From: Pseudomonas fulva
GTDB taxonomy: Bacteria; Pseudomonadota; Gammaproteobacteria; Pseudomonadales; Pseudomonadaceae
Direction of reading: 5' to 3'
DNA: 64,000 nucleotides
NCBI RefSeq assembly: GCF_023517795.1
Contig: NZ_CP082928.1
Coordinates: 1,674,001 to 1,738,000 of the forward strand
The first letter of the stretch is position 1; every line of letters begins with the position of its first letter. Positions 28,883 through 38,461 of the stretch are shown here, piece after piece. The notes beneath the pieces are model-generated. The model was given only the letters and a program-made list of their open reading frames with translations, did not search any database and was not told the DNA's origin. A program made the position numbers and the translations under genes.

Positions 28883-29581
28883 ATGCTGCAAGTCCAACAG
28901 CTTCACCAGTACTACGGCGGCAGCCATATCCTGCGCGGCCTGTCGTTCGACGTGAAGGTCGGCGAAGTCACCTGCCTGCTCGGCCGCAACGGCGTCGGCA
29001 AGACTACCCTGCTCAAGTGCCTGATGGGCCTGCTACCGGCCAGGCAAGGCAGCGTGCAGTGGGAAGGCAAGGCCATCACCGGCTGCAAGCCGCACCAGCG
29101 GGTGCACGCCGGCATCGCCTATGTGCCCCAGGGCCGGGAAATCTTCGGCCGCCTGACGGTCGAGGAAAATCTGCTGATGGGCCTGTCGCGGTTTCCCGGC
29201 AGCCAGGCCAAGGAAGTGCCGGCCTTCATCTACGAGCTGTTCCCGGTGCTGCTGGAAATGAAACAGCGCCGTGGCGGCGACCTGTCCGGCGGCCAGCAGC
29301 AACAGCTGGCAATCGGCCGCGCCCTGGCCAGCCAGCCCCGCCTGCTGATCCTCGACGAGCCCACCGAAGGCATCCAGCCCTCGGTGATCAAGGAAATCGG
29401 CGCGGTGATCAGAAAGCTCGCCGCCCGCGGCGACATGGCCATCCTGCTGGTCGAGCAGTTCTACGACTTCGCCGCCGAGCTGGCCGATCAGTACCTGGTG
29501 ATGAGCCGCGGCGAAATCGTCCAGCAGGGCCGCGGAGAAACCATGGAAGCCGATGGTGTGCGCGGGTTGGTGGCGATCTGA
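28883..29581 (+). CDS. urtE: urea ABC transporter ATP-binding protein UrtE
   Basis: A 232-residue ATPase of the LivF type that pairs with UrtD. It has LHQYYGGSHILRGLSFDV, Walker A CLLGRNGVGKTTLLKC, the signature DLSGGQQQQLAIGRAL, Walker B LLILDEPTEGIQPSV and the switch His replaced by Gln in LLVEQFYDFA, which is normal for UrtE and LivF. It is the last gene of the urt operon. The following 210 bases before the dehydrogenase show no clear terminator. Confidence 0.95.
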   Translation: MLQVQQLHQYYGGSHILRGLSFDVKVGEVTCLLGRNGVGKTTLLKCLMGLLPARQGSVQWEGKAITGCKPHQRVHAGIAYVPQGREIFGRLTVEENLLMGLSRFPGSQAKEVPAFIYELFPVLLEMKQRRGGDLSGGQQQQLAIGRALASQPRLLILDEPTEGIQPSVIKEIGAVIRKLAARGDMAILLVEQFYDFAAELADQYLVMSRGEIVQQGRGETMEADGVRGLVAI

Positions 29582-30553
<972 letters not shown>

Positions 30554-30600
30554 TCCGCTCCGGGGCCGACCTGCCGGCCCCATCCGCCAAGAGAAGCATC

Positions 30601-31119
30601 ATGCCTGCCGTTATCCGCGACGCCATCAGCGAGGACCTCCCTGCCCTCCTCGCCATCTACAACGACGCCGTGCTCAACACCACGGCCATCTGGAACGAGC
30701 GCCCCGTGGACCTGGCCAACCGCCAGGCCTGGTTCGAGGCGCGGGCGACCCAGGGCTATCCGATTCTGGTGGCGGTCGACGAGGCGCAGCAGGTGCTCGG
30801 CTACGCCTCTTTCGGTGACTGGCGGCCCTTCGAGGGCTTTTGCAACACCGTCGAGCATTCGGTGTACGTACGCCACGACACCCGCGGCCAGGGCCTCGGC
30901 CCGCTGCTGATGCAGGCGTTGGTCGAACGGGCGCAGGAGGTTGGCAAGCATGTGATGGTCGCTGCCATCGAAAGCGGCAACGCCGCCTCGGTGCGCCTGC
31001 ACGAGCGCCTGGGCTTCACCATCACCGGACAGATGCCCCAGGTCGGCTGCAAGTTCGGGCGCTGGCTGGACCTGACCTTTATGCAGCTGATCCTCACGCC
31101 ACAGCGGAGCACGCCATGA
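30601..31119 (+). CDS. methionine sulfoximine / phosphinothricin-type N-acetyltransferase
   Basis: GNAT enzyme of 172 residues in the family of P. aeruginosa PA4866 (MnaT/PitA), which acetylates methionine sulfoximine and methionine sulfone. Marks include IRDAISEDLPALLAIYNDAV, TAIWNERPVDLANRQAWF, the acetyl-CoA loop VRHDTRGQGLGPLLMQAL and ESGNAASVRLHERLGFTITGQMPQVGCKFGRWLDLTFMQ. PA4866 lies, from memory, in the P. aeruginosa urease region, so its place beside urt genes looks conserved. Its stop overlaps the next gene (ATGA). Confidence 0.9.
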   Translation: MPAVIRDAISEDLPALLAIYNDAVLNTTAIWNERPVDLANRQAWFEARATQGYPILVAVDEAQQVLGYASFGDWRPFEGFCNTVEHSVYVRHDTRGQGLGPLLMQALVERAQEVGKHVMVAAIESGNAASVRLHERLGFTITGQMPQVGCKFGRWLDLTFMQLILTPQRSTP

Positions 31120-31643
31120 GCCTGCGGATCCGCCAGCTCGACACCACTGATTTCGAAGCCTGCCGCCAGGGCTTGATCACCCTGCTGATCGACGCCGTGG
31201 CCAACGGCGCGTCCGTGGGCTTCCTGGCGGATATCGACAGCCAGCAGGCGAATGGATACTTCAACGAGGTGAAAAGCGCCCTGGCCAGCGGCGCGCTGGC
31301 GATCTGGGTCGCCGAAGAAGATGACAGGGTACTGGGCTCGGTGCAGCTCAGCCTGTGCCTGAAGCCCAATGGCCTGAATCGCGGCGAGGTGCAGAAGCTG
31401 CTGGTGCTGAGCAGCGCGCGGCGCCGCGGTATCGCCCGGCTGCTGATGCAGCGGCTCGAGGCCCATGCCGGGCACCTGAAGCGAGGATTGCTTTATCTGG
31501 ACACCGAGGCCGGCAGCGAGGCCGAACACCTCTATCGCGCCCTGGGCTACACCAGCATCGGCGGCCTGCCCGATTACGCCTGCGGGCCGGACGGCCAGTA
31601 CCGGGCCAACGCCATCTACTACAAGACCCTGTCACGCCCCTAA
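31116..31643 (+). CDS. GNAT family N-acetyltransferase
   Basis: A second acetyltransferase, 175 residues, translated from an ATG that overlaps the previous stop. The acetyl-CoA binding segment is VLSSARRRGIARLLMQRLEAHA, followed by LYLDTEAGSEAEHLYRALGYTSIGGLPDYA, a common GNAT ending. The substrate cannot be told from the sequence. Its stop overlaps by three bases that of the zinc finger gene on the other strand, so the two transcripts converge with no gap. Confidence 0.82.
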   Translation: MSLRIRQLDTTDFEACRQGLITLLIDAVANGASVGFLADIDSQQANGYFNEVKSALASGALAIWVAEEDDRVLGSVQLSLCLKPNGLNRGEVQKLLVLSSARRRGIARLLMQRLEAHAGHLKRGLLYLDTEAGSEAEHLYRALGYTSIGGLPDYACGPDGQYRANAIYYKTLSRP

Positions 31644-31906
31644 CGCAGCTGGCTGTCCTTGCTGCCACGGCGGTTGAAGCCACCGGCCTTGGCCTGCTCC
31701 CTGTCGGCCTGGGCCTGGCAGTTCACGCACAGCCGCACGCCTGGAACGGCCTGGCGTCGCGCCTCGGGAATCGGTGCATCGCACTCTTCGCAATGGGTCA
31801 GGCTCTCGCCCTTGGGCAGCTGACTGCGCGCGCGCTGCACGGCGTCTTCGATGGTGCTGTCGATCTGTTCCTGCACGGCGCCGTCTTGCGCCCAACCGGT
31901 GGCCAT
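31640..31906 (-). CDS. DksA/TraR-type zinc finger protein
   Basis: A small protein of 88 residues with a single C4 zinc finger, HCEECDAPIPEARRQAVPGVRLCVNCQ (about residues 38-64), the pattern of the TraR/DksA C-terminal domain. A short helical N-terminus (DGAVQEQIDSTIEDAVQRAR) precedes it. Short DksA-like proteins can bind RNA polymerase near its secondary channel; whether this one does is not known. A similar gene lies, from memory, near PA4870. The 259 bases between it and the next gene hold nothing I can name. Confidence 0.82.
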   Translation of the reverse strand: MATGWAQDGAVQEQIDSTIEDAVQRARSQLPKGESLTHCEECDAPIPEARRQAVPGVRLCVNCQAQADREQAKAGGFNRRGSKDSQLR

Positions 31907-32165
31907 AGCGTTCTCCCAATGAGCGGGCTGTTGAACTCCCCTGCAATGCCGCGAAAACAGACGAAACGCCTGATTCGCGCGTTACATGGGACCTATTGCT
32001 TGGACTCGTATCCGAGCCTGTTCAACGCAGCAGTTTTTCAACGACCTGATGGTGAGGCTGACTCGAAGATAAGAGCGTGAGGCGGGGCTTGGCAAGGGGC
32101 AGCCGACGGCGGACGAATCGGCTCGCATTGCGCGGCCGCTGTCCGGCGTGGCAGGTGAAGCGGGG

Positions 32166-33044
32166 TTATTCCTTGACGTTCATGAACTCGTCGGCCCAGG
32201 CCACGTAGTCCTCGGGCTGGGTGTACTTGTGCGCCAGCTCCGAGGCGCTCAGGTCACTGGCCACGGCGTTGCGCTGCTCGCGCAGGCAGTCGTAGGTGGC
32301 CTTGATGGCGGCGAAGTAGGCAGCATGGCCGTTGACCACGATGCGTACGCCCAGTTTGGCGAGGCGTTCGTTGTCGCGCAGCTTGGGGTTGCCGTAGGTC
32401 ACCAGCATCAGCGGCACGCTGAGGTGCTCGGCGATCTTCTCCAGGTGCTCGAAGTCCTCGACACCGACCATGCAGATGGCATCGGCGCCGGCCTTCTGAT
32501 AGGCCATGGTGCGTTTGATGACTTCCTCGACGCTGAGCACGCCGGCATTGGTACGGGCGATGATCGCCAGGTCCGGGTCGACCCGCGCCTCCAGGGCGGC
32601 ACGCACCTTGCCGACGCCTTCGGCGATGCTGATCAGGTCTGTCGACTTGCGGTTGAATTGGGCCGGCAGCAGGGTGTCTTCGATGGTCAGCGCGGAGATG
32701 CCGGCGCGTTCCAGTTCGACCACGGTGCGCATCACGTTCAGGGCGTTGCCATAGCCGTGGTCGGCATCGGCGATCACCGGCAGGCGGGAAACGCGGTGGA
32801 TGCGGGTAGCCTGCTCGACGAACTCGCTCAGGGTGATCAAGGCGAAATCCGGCGCGGCGAGTACCTGGAGGGAGGCCACCGAACCACCGAGAATGCCGAC
32901 TTCGAAACCGAGATCGCCGGCGATACGCGCGGACATCGGATCGAAGACCGAGGCGGTGTGATAGCAGGCTCCCGAAGCCAGCAGGGTGCGGAAGGCGCGC
33001 CGCAATTCATGGTGGGAAGCACGTTGCATGTTGGTCATAGGCAT
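32166..33044 (-). CDS. oxaloacetate decarboxylase, PA4872 type
   Basis: A 292-residue member of the PEP mutase/isocitrate lyase superfamily, closely resembling P. aeruginosa PA4872, which was shown in published work to decarboxylate oxaloacetate. Metal-binding acidic residues are visible in [12 protein letters not shown] and [11 protein letters not shown]; the [43 protein letters not shown] segment is typical. The family lacks the lyase cysteine. The start at 33044 has GGA close upstream; [10 protein letters not shown] at 33029 is an alternative that matches PA4872 better but lacks a ribosome site. Confidence 0.87.
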   Translation of the reverse strand: MPMTNMQRASHHELRRAFRTLLASGACYHTASVFDPMSARIAGDLGFEVGILGGSVASLQVLAAPDFALITLSEFVEQATRIHRVSRLPVIADADHGYGNALNVMRTVVELERAGISALTIEDTLLPAQFNRKSTDLISIAEGVGKVRAALEARVDPDLAIIARTNAGVLSVEEVIKRTMAYQKAGADAICMVGVEDFEHLEKIAEHLSVPLMLVTYGNPKLRDNERLAKLGVRIVVNGHAAYFAAIKATYDCLREQRNAVASDLSASELAHKYTQPEDYVAWADEFMNVKE

Positions 33045-33215
33045 TGTCCAAACGTCGGATGAATCGGTGGCTCGACGGCCTTGTCCCCAGCCGTCTGAAG
33101 CGAATTCTTGTGGCGTGCCGCGAGCGATGGGCCAGGTGCCGGCAACTGCGCTGGCTGCCGCGCGGATGCCTTGGCCCTCGGCTGATCCCCGCTTCGCAGC
33201 AAATTTCCCGCCAAC

Positions 33216-33971
33216 TCAGCGCAGGGCGGTGGGTGGCTCTACATCGGGCAGCCACTGGCGGAAAATCGCCGAAAAACTGCCGTCCCGGCGCATTTCCGCC
33301 AGCGCCTCCTGCCAGGCCGCCACGATGGCCGGGTCGGTCTCGCGGGAAAACGCGATGTAATACGACGACTCCATGAACACCATCTGCGGCTGCACATCCG
33401 CCGGTTCCAGCCCTGCCGGGGCGAGCATGTCGCGCAGCAGGATGTCCTCGAGCAGGATCAGGTTGCCGCGCCCATGGGCGAACAGCGTGACCATGGTCTG
33501 CGGCGTCGGCACGCCGTACAGGTTCGCCAGCCCCTTGGCCTGCAACGCCTCGTAGCTGTACCACTGCTTGGGCACCGCCAGGGGGCCGCTGGCTGCGACA
33601 TCATCGAGGCTGTCGACCTGCATACCGCTGGATTTCAGCGAATAGAAGCGCACCTTGCCATGCAGGATCGGCCCGACCCACTGAAAGCGCTGTTCACGCT
33701 CGGGTGTCCGCACCATGGCGAACAGGGCCACGTCCGGCCCGCGCTGCGCCAGGGTATAGGCGCGGGTCCAGGGCATCATCTCGATCTGCGCCTGGCTGCC
33801 GGTTCGCGCAATCAACTCGCGTACCACATCGACGCCAAAACCGCGTAGTTCGCCGTCCTGCATGAAGGCGGTTGGCGGGCCCGGCTCGGTGAGGATGCGC
33901 AGCTCGGCGTTCACGCGTGCGCACAGCAGCAACGCGACAAACAGCACACCATAGCAACGCAGCGGGCCCAT
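33216..33971 (-). CDS. periplasmic substrate-binding protein, family 3
   Basis: An exported protein of 251 residues with a signal peptide (MGPLRCYGVLFVALLLCARVNA) and a type 3 extracellular solute-binding fold: LRILTEPGPPTAFMQDGELRGFGVDVVRELIAR at the start and YYIAFSRETDPAIVAAWQEALAEMRRDGSFSAIFRQW at the end. No permease or ATPase gene is near, and many such orphans in Pseudomonas have no known ligand. I chose the start at 33971 because it opens the signal peptide; the open frame extends to 34055 with a polar stretch unlike the family. Confidence 0.8.
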   Translation of the reverse strand: MGPLRCYGVLFVALLLCARVNAELRILTEPGPPTAFMQDGELRGFGVDVVRELIARTGSQAQIEMMPWTRAYTLAQRGPDVALFAMVRTPEREQRFQWVGPILHGKVRFYSLKSSGMQVDSLDDVAASGPLAVPKQWYSYEALQAKGLANLYGVPTPQTMVTLFAHGRGNLILLEDILLRDMLAPAGLEPADVQPQMVFMESSYYIAFSRETDPAIVAAWQEALAEMRRDGSFSAIFRQWLPDVEPPTALR

Positions 33972-34239
33972 CTGGCCATCCCCATCAACACGTGAACAAA
34001 AACGGCGGCCGGGCAACGGATCGACGCCGGCGGGTCGTCGACGCTCACGTTGCACCTAAAGCCGGCAATTTTACCCCAGTGACAGGCCAATTTCAGCAAG
34101 CAGCGGCGCCGGAGCACTACCGCTCGGCCAACTACCACCCCGAGCACGAAGGACTTTGTGGTGATTGCAGCGACAATCGGGCTGGCGCCAGCGCCTCAGG
34201 CAGGCGATCATCGGCGCTCGCCCCTCGACGCACATCGAC

Positions 34240-34968
34240 ATGACCGACACCACGCAGACGCCCGCCGCACCGCACAAACCCCGCCCGTTCATCGACCTGC
34301 TGATCAGCATCGTGATCCCGTCGCTGATCCTCATGAAGCTCAGCGGCGAAGCCCGCCTGGGCCCGGATGGCGCGCTGGTGCTGGCCCTGGCATTCCCGCT
34401 GGGCTGGGGCGCGTTCGAGCTGGTCAAGTACCGTAAATTCAACTTCGTCGCCCTGCTCGGCCTGGTCAGCGTGATCCTCACCGGCGGCATCGGCCTGCTG
34501 CACCTGGACAACCAGTGGCTGGCCATCAAGGAAGCGGCGATTCCCGGCTTGATCGGCATCGCCGTGCTGGTGTCGACGCGCACCCGCTACCCGCTGATCC
34601 GCACGCTGCTGTTCAACAAGACCGTGCTCAACGTCGACAAGATCCATGATCGCCTGGAACAGGGCGGCCACACCCGGCGCTTCGAAGCACGCCTGCTGCG
34701 CGCCACCTACCTGCTCAGCGGTACCTTCTTCTTTTCCTCGGTGATGAACTACGTGCTGGCCAAGTGGATCGTCACCAGTCCGGCCGGCAGCGAGGCCTTC
34801 AACGACGAGCTGGGCCGCATGACCCTGCTCAGCTACCCGATGATCGCCATTCCGTCGATGATCATGCTGATGGCCATCTTCTACTACCTGTGGCGCACCA
34901 TCCATGACCTCACCGGCCTCAAGCTGGAAGAGATCATGGCCAACGCCGAAGCCGACAAGAAGTCCTGA
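34240..34968 (+). CDS. VC0807-family inner membrane protein
   Basis: A 242-residue protein with about six hydrophobic segments, including FIDLLISIVIPSLILMKL, ALVLALAFPLGWGAFELV, FNFVALLGLVSVILTGGIGLL and MIAIPSMIMLMAIFYYLWRTI. The LLFNKTVLNVDKIHDRLEQGGHTRRFE loop is typical of a family sometimes labelled VC0807 or, wrongly, MFS transporter. Function unknown. I chose ATG 34240 over an upstream frame start at 34165; neither has a clear ribosome site. The next gene is in the same frame, 12 bases after the stop. Confidence 0.7.
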   Translation: MTDTTQTPAAPHKPRPFIDLLISIVIPSLILMKLSGEARLGPDGALVLALAFPLGWGAFELVKYRKFNFVALLGLVSVILTGGIGLLHLDNQWLAIKEAAIPGLIGIAVLVSTRTRYPLIRTLLFNKTVLNVDKIHDRLEQGGHTRRFEARLLRATYLLSGTFFFSSVMNYVLAKWIVTSPAGSEAFNDELGRMTLLSYPMIAIPSMIMLMAIFYYLWRTIHDLTGLKLEEIMANAEADKKS

Positions 34969-34980
34969 CAGCCCATCGCA

Positions 34981-35421
34981 TTGCCGGACCTCTACGCCTA
35001 CCTGGGGCTGTTCGCTGCCGCATTCGGTGCGGCGACGCTGCTGCCACTGCAGTCCGAGGCGCTTCTGGTGGCGCTGCTGCTCGGCGGCGCGCAGCCGGTG
35101 TGGACGCTGGTCCTGGTCGCCAGCCTGGGCAACGTGCTGGGCTCGCTGGTCAACTGGTGGCTGGGCCGTTACCTGGAGCGGTTTCGCGACCGGCGCTGGT
35201 TTCCGGTCAGCGATCGGCGTCTGCGGCAGGCGCAGCGCTGGTACGGGCGCTATGGACGCTGGTCGCTGCTGCTGAGCTGGCTGCCGGTGATCGGCGATCC
35301 ACTGACCCTGGTCGCCGGCATCATGCGTGAGCCCTTGTGGCGCTTCGCGCTGATCGTCACCCTGGCGAAAACCCTGCGTTATGCCGTGCTGGCCGCGGCC
35401 ACGCTGGGTTTGAGCCCGTAA
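34981..35421 (+). CDS. YqaA/DedA-family (SNARE-associated) membrane protein
   Basis: A 146-residue inner membrane protein similar to E. coli YqaA: AAAFGAATLLPLQSEALLVALLLGG, the glycine/asparagine helix LGNVLGSLVNWWLGRYLERF, and WLPVIGDPLTLVAGIMREPLWRFALIVTLAKTLRYAVLAA. The DedA fold is linked to lipid flipping and membrane homeostasis. The only possible start near the family start is a TTG at 34981, without a clear ribosome site. It follows, in the same frame, the stop of the previous gene, so it is probably translated by coupling. Confidence 0.8.
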   Translation: MPDLYAYLGLFAAAFGAATLLPLQSEALLVALLLGGAQPVWTLVLVASLGNVLGSLVNWWLGRYLERFRDRRWFPVSDRRLRQAQRWYGRYGRWSLLLSWLPVIGDPLTLVAGIMREPLWRFALIVTLAKTLRYAVLAAATLGLSP

Positions 35422-35611
35422 AAAGACACACGCGGTAACGGCCTGCGAACCGGTGCCAGTTGAGCAACCGGCCCGCCTCCGGGATACTGCGCACCCTGTA
35501 CACCCACAACCCACCGGGTCATACCCCAGGGAAAGGGTCTGAACGATGGGTGCGACTGCTCATCGAATGCACAATCGACTGCTCGCCAAGACGTGAAACA
35601 GGGGATCGCCG

Positions 35612-36586
35612 TTGCAAGGTACCAAGCCCACGATGAAACGCAGTGACCTGATCTGGACGCTGATCGGGTTGTGCGCCGTGGTCGCGTCCTGCTTCCTGCT
35701 CTACCGCGAAGTGCGCAACATTTCCCTCGACGAGATCGCCGGCAGCCTCAAGGCCATCCCGCACCTGAACTGGATGCTCGCTGCCATTGCCACCCTGGGC
35801 GCCTATTCGGCACTCGCCTGGTACGACCGCATCGCCATCGCCCACCTGGGCAAGAAGATTTCCTGGCGGTTCATCACCCTGTGCTCCTTCACCACCTACG
35901 CCCTGGCCCACAACATCGGCGCCTCGGTGTTCTCCGGTGCCGTGGTGCGTTACCGCGCCTACCGCACCAAGGGCCTGACGCCCCATGAAATCGGCATCCT
36001 GATCGTCTTCTGCTCCTTCACCTTTGCCCTTGGCACCCTGCTGGCCAGCGGCTGCGTGCTGGTGCTGCAGCCGGACCTGATCCACCGCGTGCTGGACGTC
36101 ACCCCGCTGGTTTCGGTAGCCGTCGGCGGCCTCCTGTTGCTGCTGGTCGGCCTCTACGTGCTGGGCTCCTGGCTGCAGTTCAAACCCTGGAAATTCGGCA
36201 AGCTGCATGTCGAATACCCGCGTCTGCGCATCGTCGGTCGCCAGCTACTGGCCGGCCCACTGGAGCTGGCCTGCGCCGCGGCGATCATCTATTTCGCCCT
36301 GCCCGAGGCCTACAACCCCGGCTACATGGTGGTGCTCGGCGTATTCCTGGCGTCCTTCTCCCTGGCCCTGCTGTCCCACGCGCCCGGCGGCCTGGGCGTG
36401 CTGGAAGTCAGCTTCCTGGCCGCGCTGCCGGAGATCCCCGCTTCGGACTTGCTGGCAGCGCTGATCGTGTTCCGCGGCTTCTACCTGCTGCTGCCGTTCG
36501 CCCTGTCGCTGATCGTCGTGCTGGGCTTCGAGTGGGGCCAATGGCGCGAACGCCGCGGCGAAGTGCAAAATCCGCCACTGCCCTGA
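35612..36586 (+). CDS. UPF0104 / lysylphosphatidylglycerol synthase-like membrane protein
   Basis: A 324-residue membrane protein with about eight hydrophobic segments and the UPF0104 pattern: SLKAIPHLNWMLAAIATLGAYSALAWYDRIAI, TYALAHNIGASVFSGAVVRYRAYRTKGL and the C-terminal SFSLALLSHAPGGLGVLEVSFL. It equals the flippase-like N-terminal part of MprF/LPG synthases but has no synthase domain, so it may move lipids; this is inference. TTG 35612 has AGGGGA 6 bases upstream and is favoured; ATG 35633 (MKRSDLIW) is the alternative. Confidence 0.8.
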   Translation: MQGTKPTMKRSDLIWTLIGLCAVVASCFLLYREVRNISLDEIAGSLKAIPHLNWMLAAIATLGAYSALAWYDRIAIAHLGKKISWRFITLCSFTTYALAHNIGASVFSGAVVRYRAYRTKGLTPHEIGILIVFCSFTFALGTLLASGCVLVLQPDLIHRVLDVTPLVSVAVGGLLLLLVGLYVLGSWLQFKPWKFGKLHVEYPRLRIVGRQLLAGPLELACAAAIIYFALPEAYNPGYMVVLGVFLASFSLALLSHAPGGLGVLEVSFLAALPEIPASDLLAALIVFRGFYLLLPFALSLIVVLGFEWGQWRERRGEVQNPPLP

Positions 36587-36653
36587 CGAAGCGGCAGCAC
36601 TGCCCGATCATTTGGCCTAGAATGCGCGGCCGTTTTTTCAGGAGCCGTGCGAC

Positions 36654-37919
36654 ATGCCACTTTCCACCCCTGCCCGCGCCTGCGGTATCGACTTCGGCAC
36701 CTCCAACTCCACCGTCGGCTGGCTACGCCCGGGCGGCGACACGCTGATTCCGCTGGAAGACGGCAAGATCACCCTGCCCTCCGTGGTGTTCTTCAACCTC
36801 GAGGAGCGCCGTCCGGTCTATGGCCGCCTGGCCCTGCACGAATACCTGGAAGGCTACGAAGGCCGCCTGATGCGCTCGCTCAAGAGCCTGCTCGGCTCCA
36901 AGCTGCTGAAGAGCGAGACCGCGGTGATGGGTAGCGCCCTGCCGTTCAAGGATCTGCTCGGCTTCTTTATCGGCGAGCTGAAGAAACGCGCCGAAGCGGT
37001 GGCCGAACGCCCGTTCGAGGCCGTGGTGCTGGGGCGCCCGGTGTTCTTCGTGGATGACGACCCGCAGGCCGACCAGGAAGCCGAGAATACCCTGGTCGCC
37101 GTGGCGCAGAAGCTCGGTTTCAAGGACGTGTCCTTCCAGTACGAACCGATTGCCGCGGCCTTCGACTACGAATCCACCATCGAGCGCGAGGAACTGGTGC
37201 TGATCGTCGATATCGGCGGTGGTACCTCGGACTTTTCCCTGGTGCGCCTGGCACCGCAGCGCCGCCAGCTCGCCGAACGCCAGGGCGACATCCTGGCCAC
37301 CGGCGGCGTGCATATCGGCGGTACCGACTTCGACAAGCAGCTTTCGCTGGCCGGCGTGATGCCGCTGTTCGGCTATGGCAGCCGGATGAAGAGCGATGCG
37401 CTGATGCCCACCAGCTTCCACCTCAACCTGGCGACCTGGCACACCATCAACGTGGTCTATTCGGCCGCCTCGCAGCGGGCGCTGCAGAACATGCGCTACG
37501 ACATCGTCGACCCGACCGGCATCGACCGCCTGTTCAAGCTGATCGAGCAGCGCGCCGGCCACTGGCTGGCGATGCAGATCGAAGACAGCAAGATCGCCCT
37601 GACCGAGCAGCTGCAACACCCCATCGACCTGCAGCGTATCGAGGCGGGCCTGAACGCCGAGCTGACCCGCGGGCTGTTCGAGGACAGCATCGCGGCGCTG
37701 CTCGAACGCATCCGCGGCAGCGTGACCACCCTGCTCGGCGACGCAGGCGTGGGCCTGGAGCAGGTCGACACGGTGTTCTTCACCGGCGGCTCCAGCGGCG
37801 TACCGGCCCTGCGCCAGAGCGTGGCGGCGCTGCTGCCCAACGCCCGGCACGTGGAAGGCAATACCTTCGGCAGCATCGGCAGCGGCCTGGCCATCGAGGC
37901 AAAAAAACGTTACGGCTGA
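36654..37919 (+). CDS. yegD: YegD-like Hsp70 family protein
   Basis: A 421-residue actin-fold ATPase of the Hsp70 family with a nucleotide-binding domain and no substrate-binding domain, like E. coli YegD. Phosphate-binding loops are CGIDFGTSNSTVGWL at the N-terminus and LIVDIGGGTSDFSLVRL in the middle; QYEPIAAAFDYE and the C-terminal TVFFTGGSSGVPALRQSV complete the fold. No DnaJ or GrpE gene is near and no client is known. It is followed by the decayed stretch and the accessory cassette. Confidence 0.87.
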   Translation: MPLSTPARACGIDFGTSNSTVGWLRPGGDTLIPLEDGKITLPSVVFFNLEERRPVYGRLALHEYLEGYEGRLMRSLKSLLGSKLLKSETAVMGSALPFKDLLGFFIGELKKRAEAVAERPFEAVVLGRPVFFVDDDPQADQEAENTLVAVAQKLGFKDVSFQYEPIAAAFDYESTIEREELVLIVDIGGGTSDFSLVRLAPQRRQLAERQGDILATGGVHIGGTDFDKQLSLAGVMPLFGYGSRMKSDALMPTSFHLNLATWHTINVVYSAASQRALQNMRYDIVDPTGIDRLFKLIEQRAGHWLAMQIEDSKIALTEQLQHPIDLQRIEAGLNAELTRGLFEDSIAALLERIRGSVTTLLGDAGVGLEQVDTVFFTGGSSGVPALRQSVAALLPNARHVEGNTFGSIGSGLAIEAKKRYG

Positions 37920-38461
37920 CACAGGTCAGCAACGTACCGGCACCTGCAGCGTTACCCGTCCGCCAGCCGCTCACTGCAGGATCAGCTGTTGTCGCCATAG
38001 CCTGTGGCTAAGGCGGCAAGTTGCTGGCCGAACGGTAATCGGACAAACAAATCATCGGCGTGGATATCGATCCCGAGACGAACTCCCGCCGGGGCCACCT
38101 GCATTAGCGCGGCGCCAACGCGGAGGATTTCGCCAATGGCATCCGCTTCGACAGTAGCGTCAGCCTGGAGACCAACGAACACCTGCCCAGCACCGCTCGC
38201 AGGGCGTCGGCAAGGCGGTGCTGACGTATTTGCAGAAACCGTACGATTTTTCTCGATCGTGCGCCATGCACCGAGCAATCGCTATCTGACGTGCCGCTTT
38301 AGCGCGGAGCGAGGCAGCCGGTGGATGCCCTGGTCACTCGACACCGCACTACAGGCTTACTTGCTGGCGCCCTGAACCAGGGCTTGCTCACCCGCTCTGC
38401 ATTAGGCTCAGCTGCCAGGTGGCATCTGGCCGGTTTGATACGCGCTCCTTACAACCGCCAC
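37920..38461. other. Gene-less stretch with decayed coding remnant
   Basis: Between yegD and the amidohydrolase no intact gene is visible. On the plus strand one frame reads GGKLLAER, stop, SDKQIIGVDIDPETNSRRGHLH, stop, RGANAEDFANGIRFDSSVSLETNEHLPS and ends at 38223, about 38010-38223. The amino-acid make-up and the codon bias look like a once-coding sequence with two stops. I could not identify the parent family. The remaining part, 38224-38461, shows nothing I can name. Confidence 0.4.
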
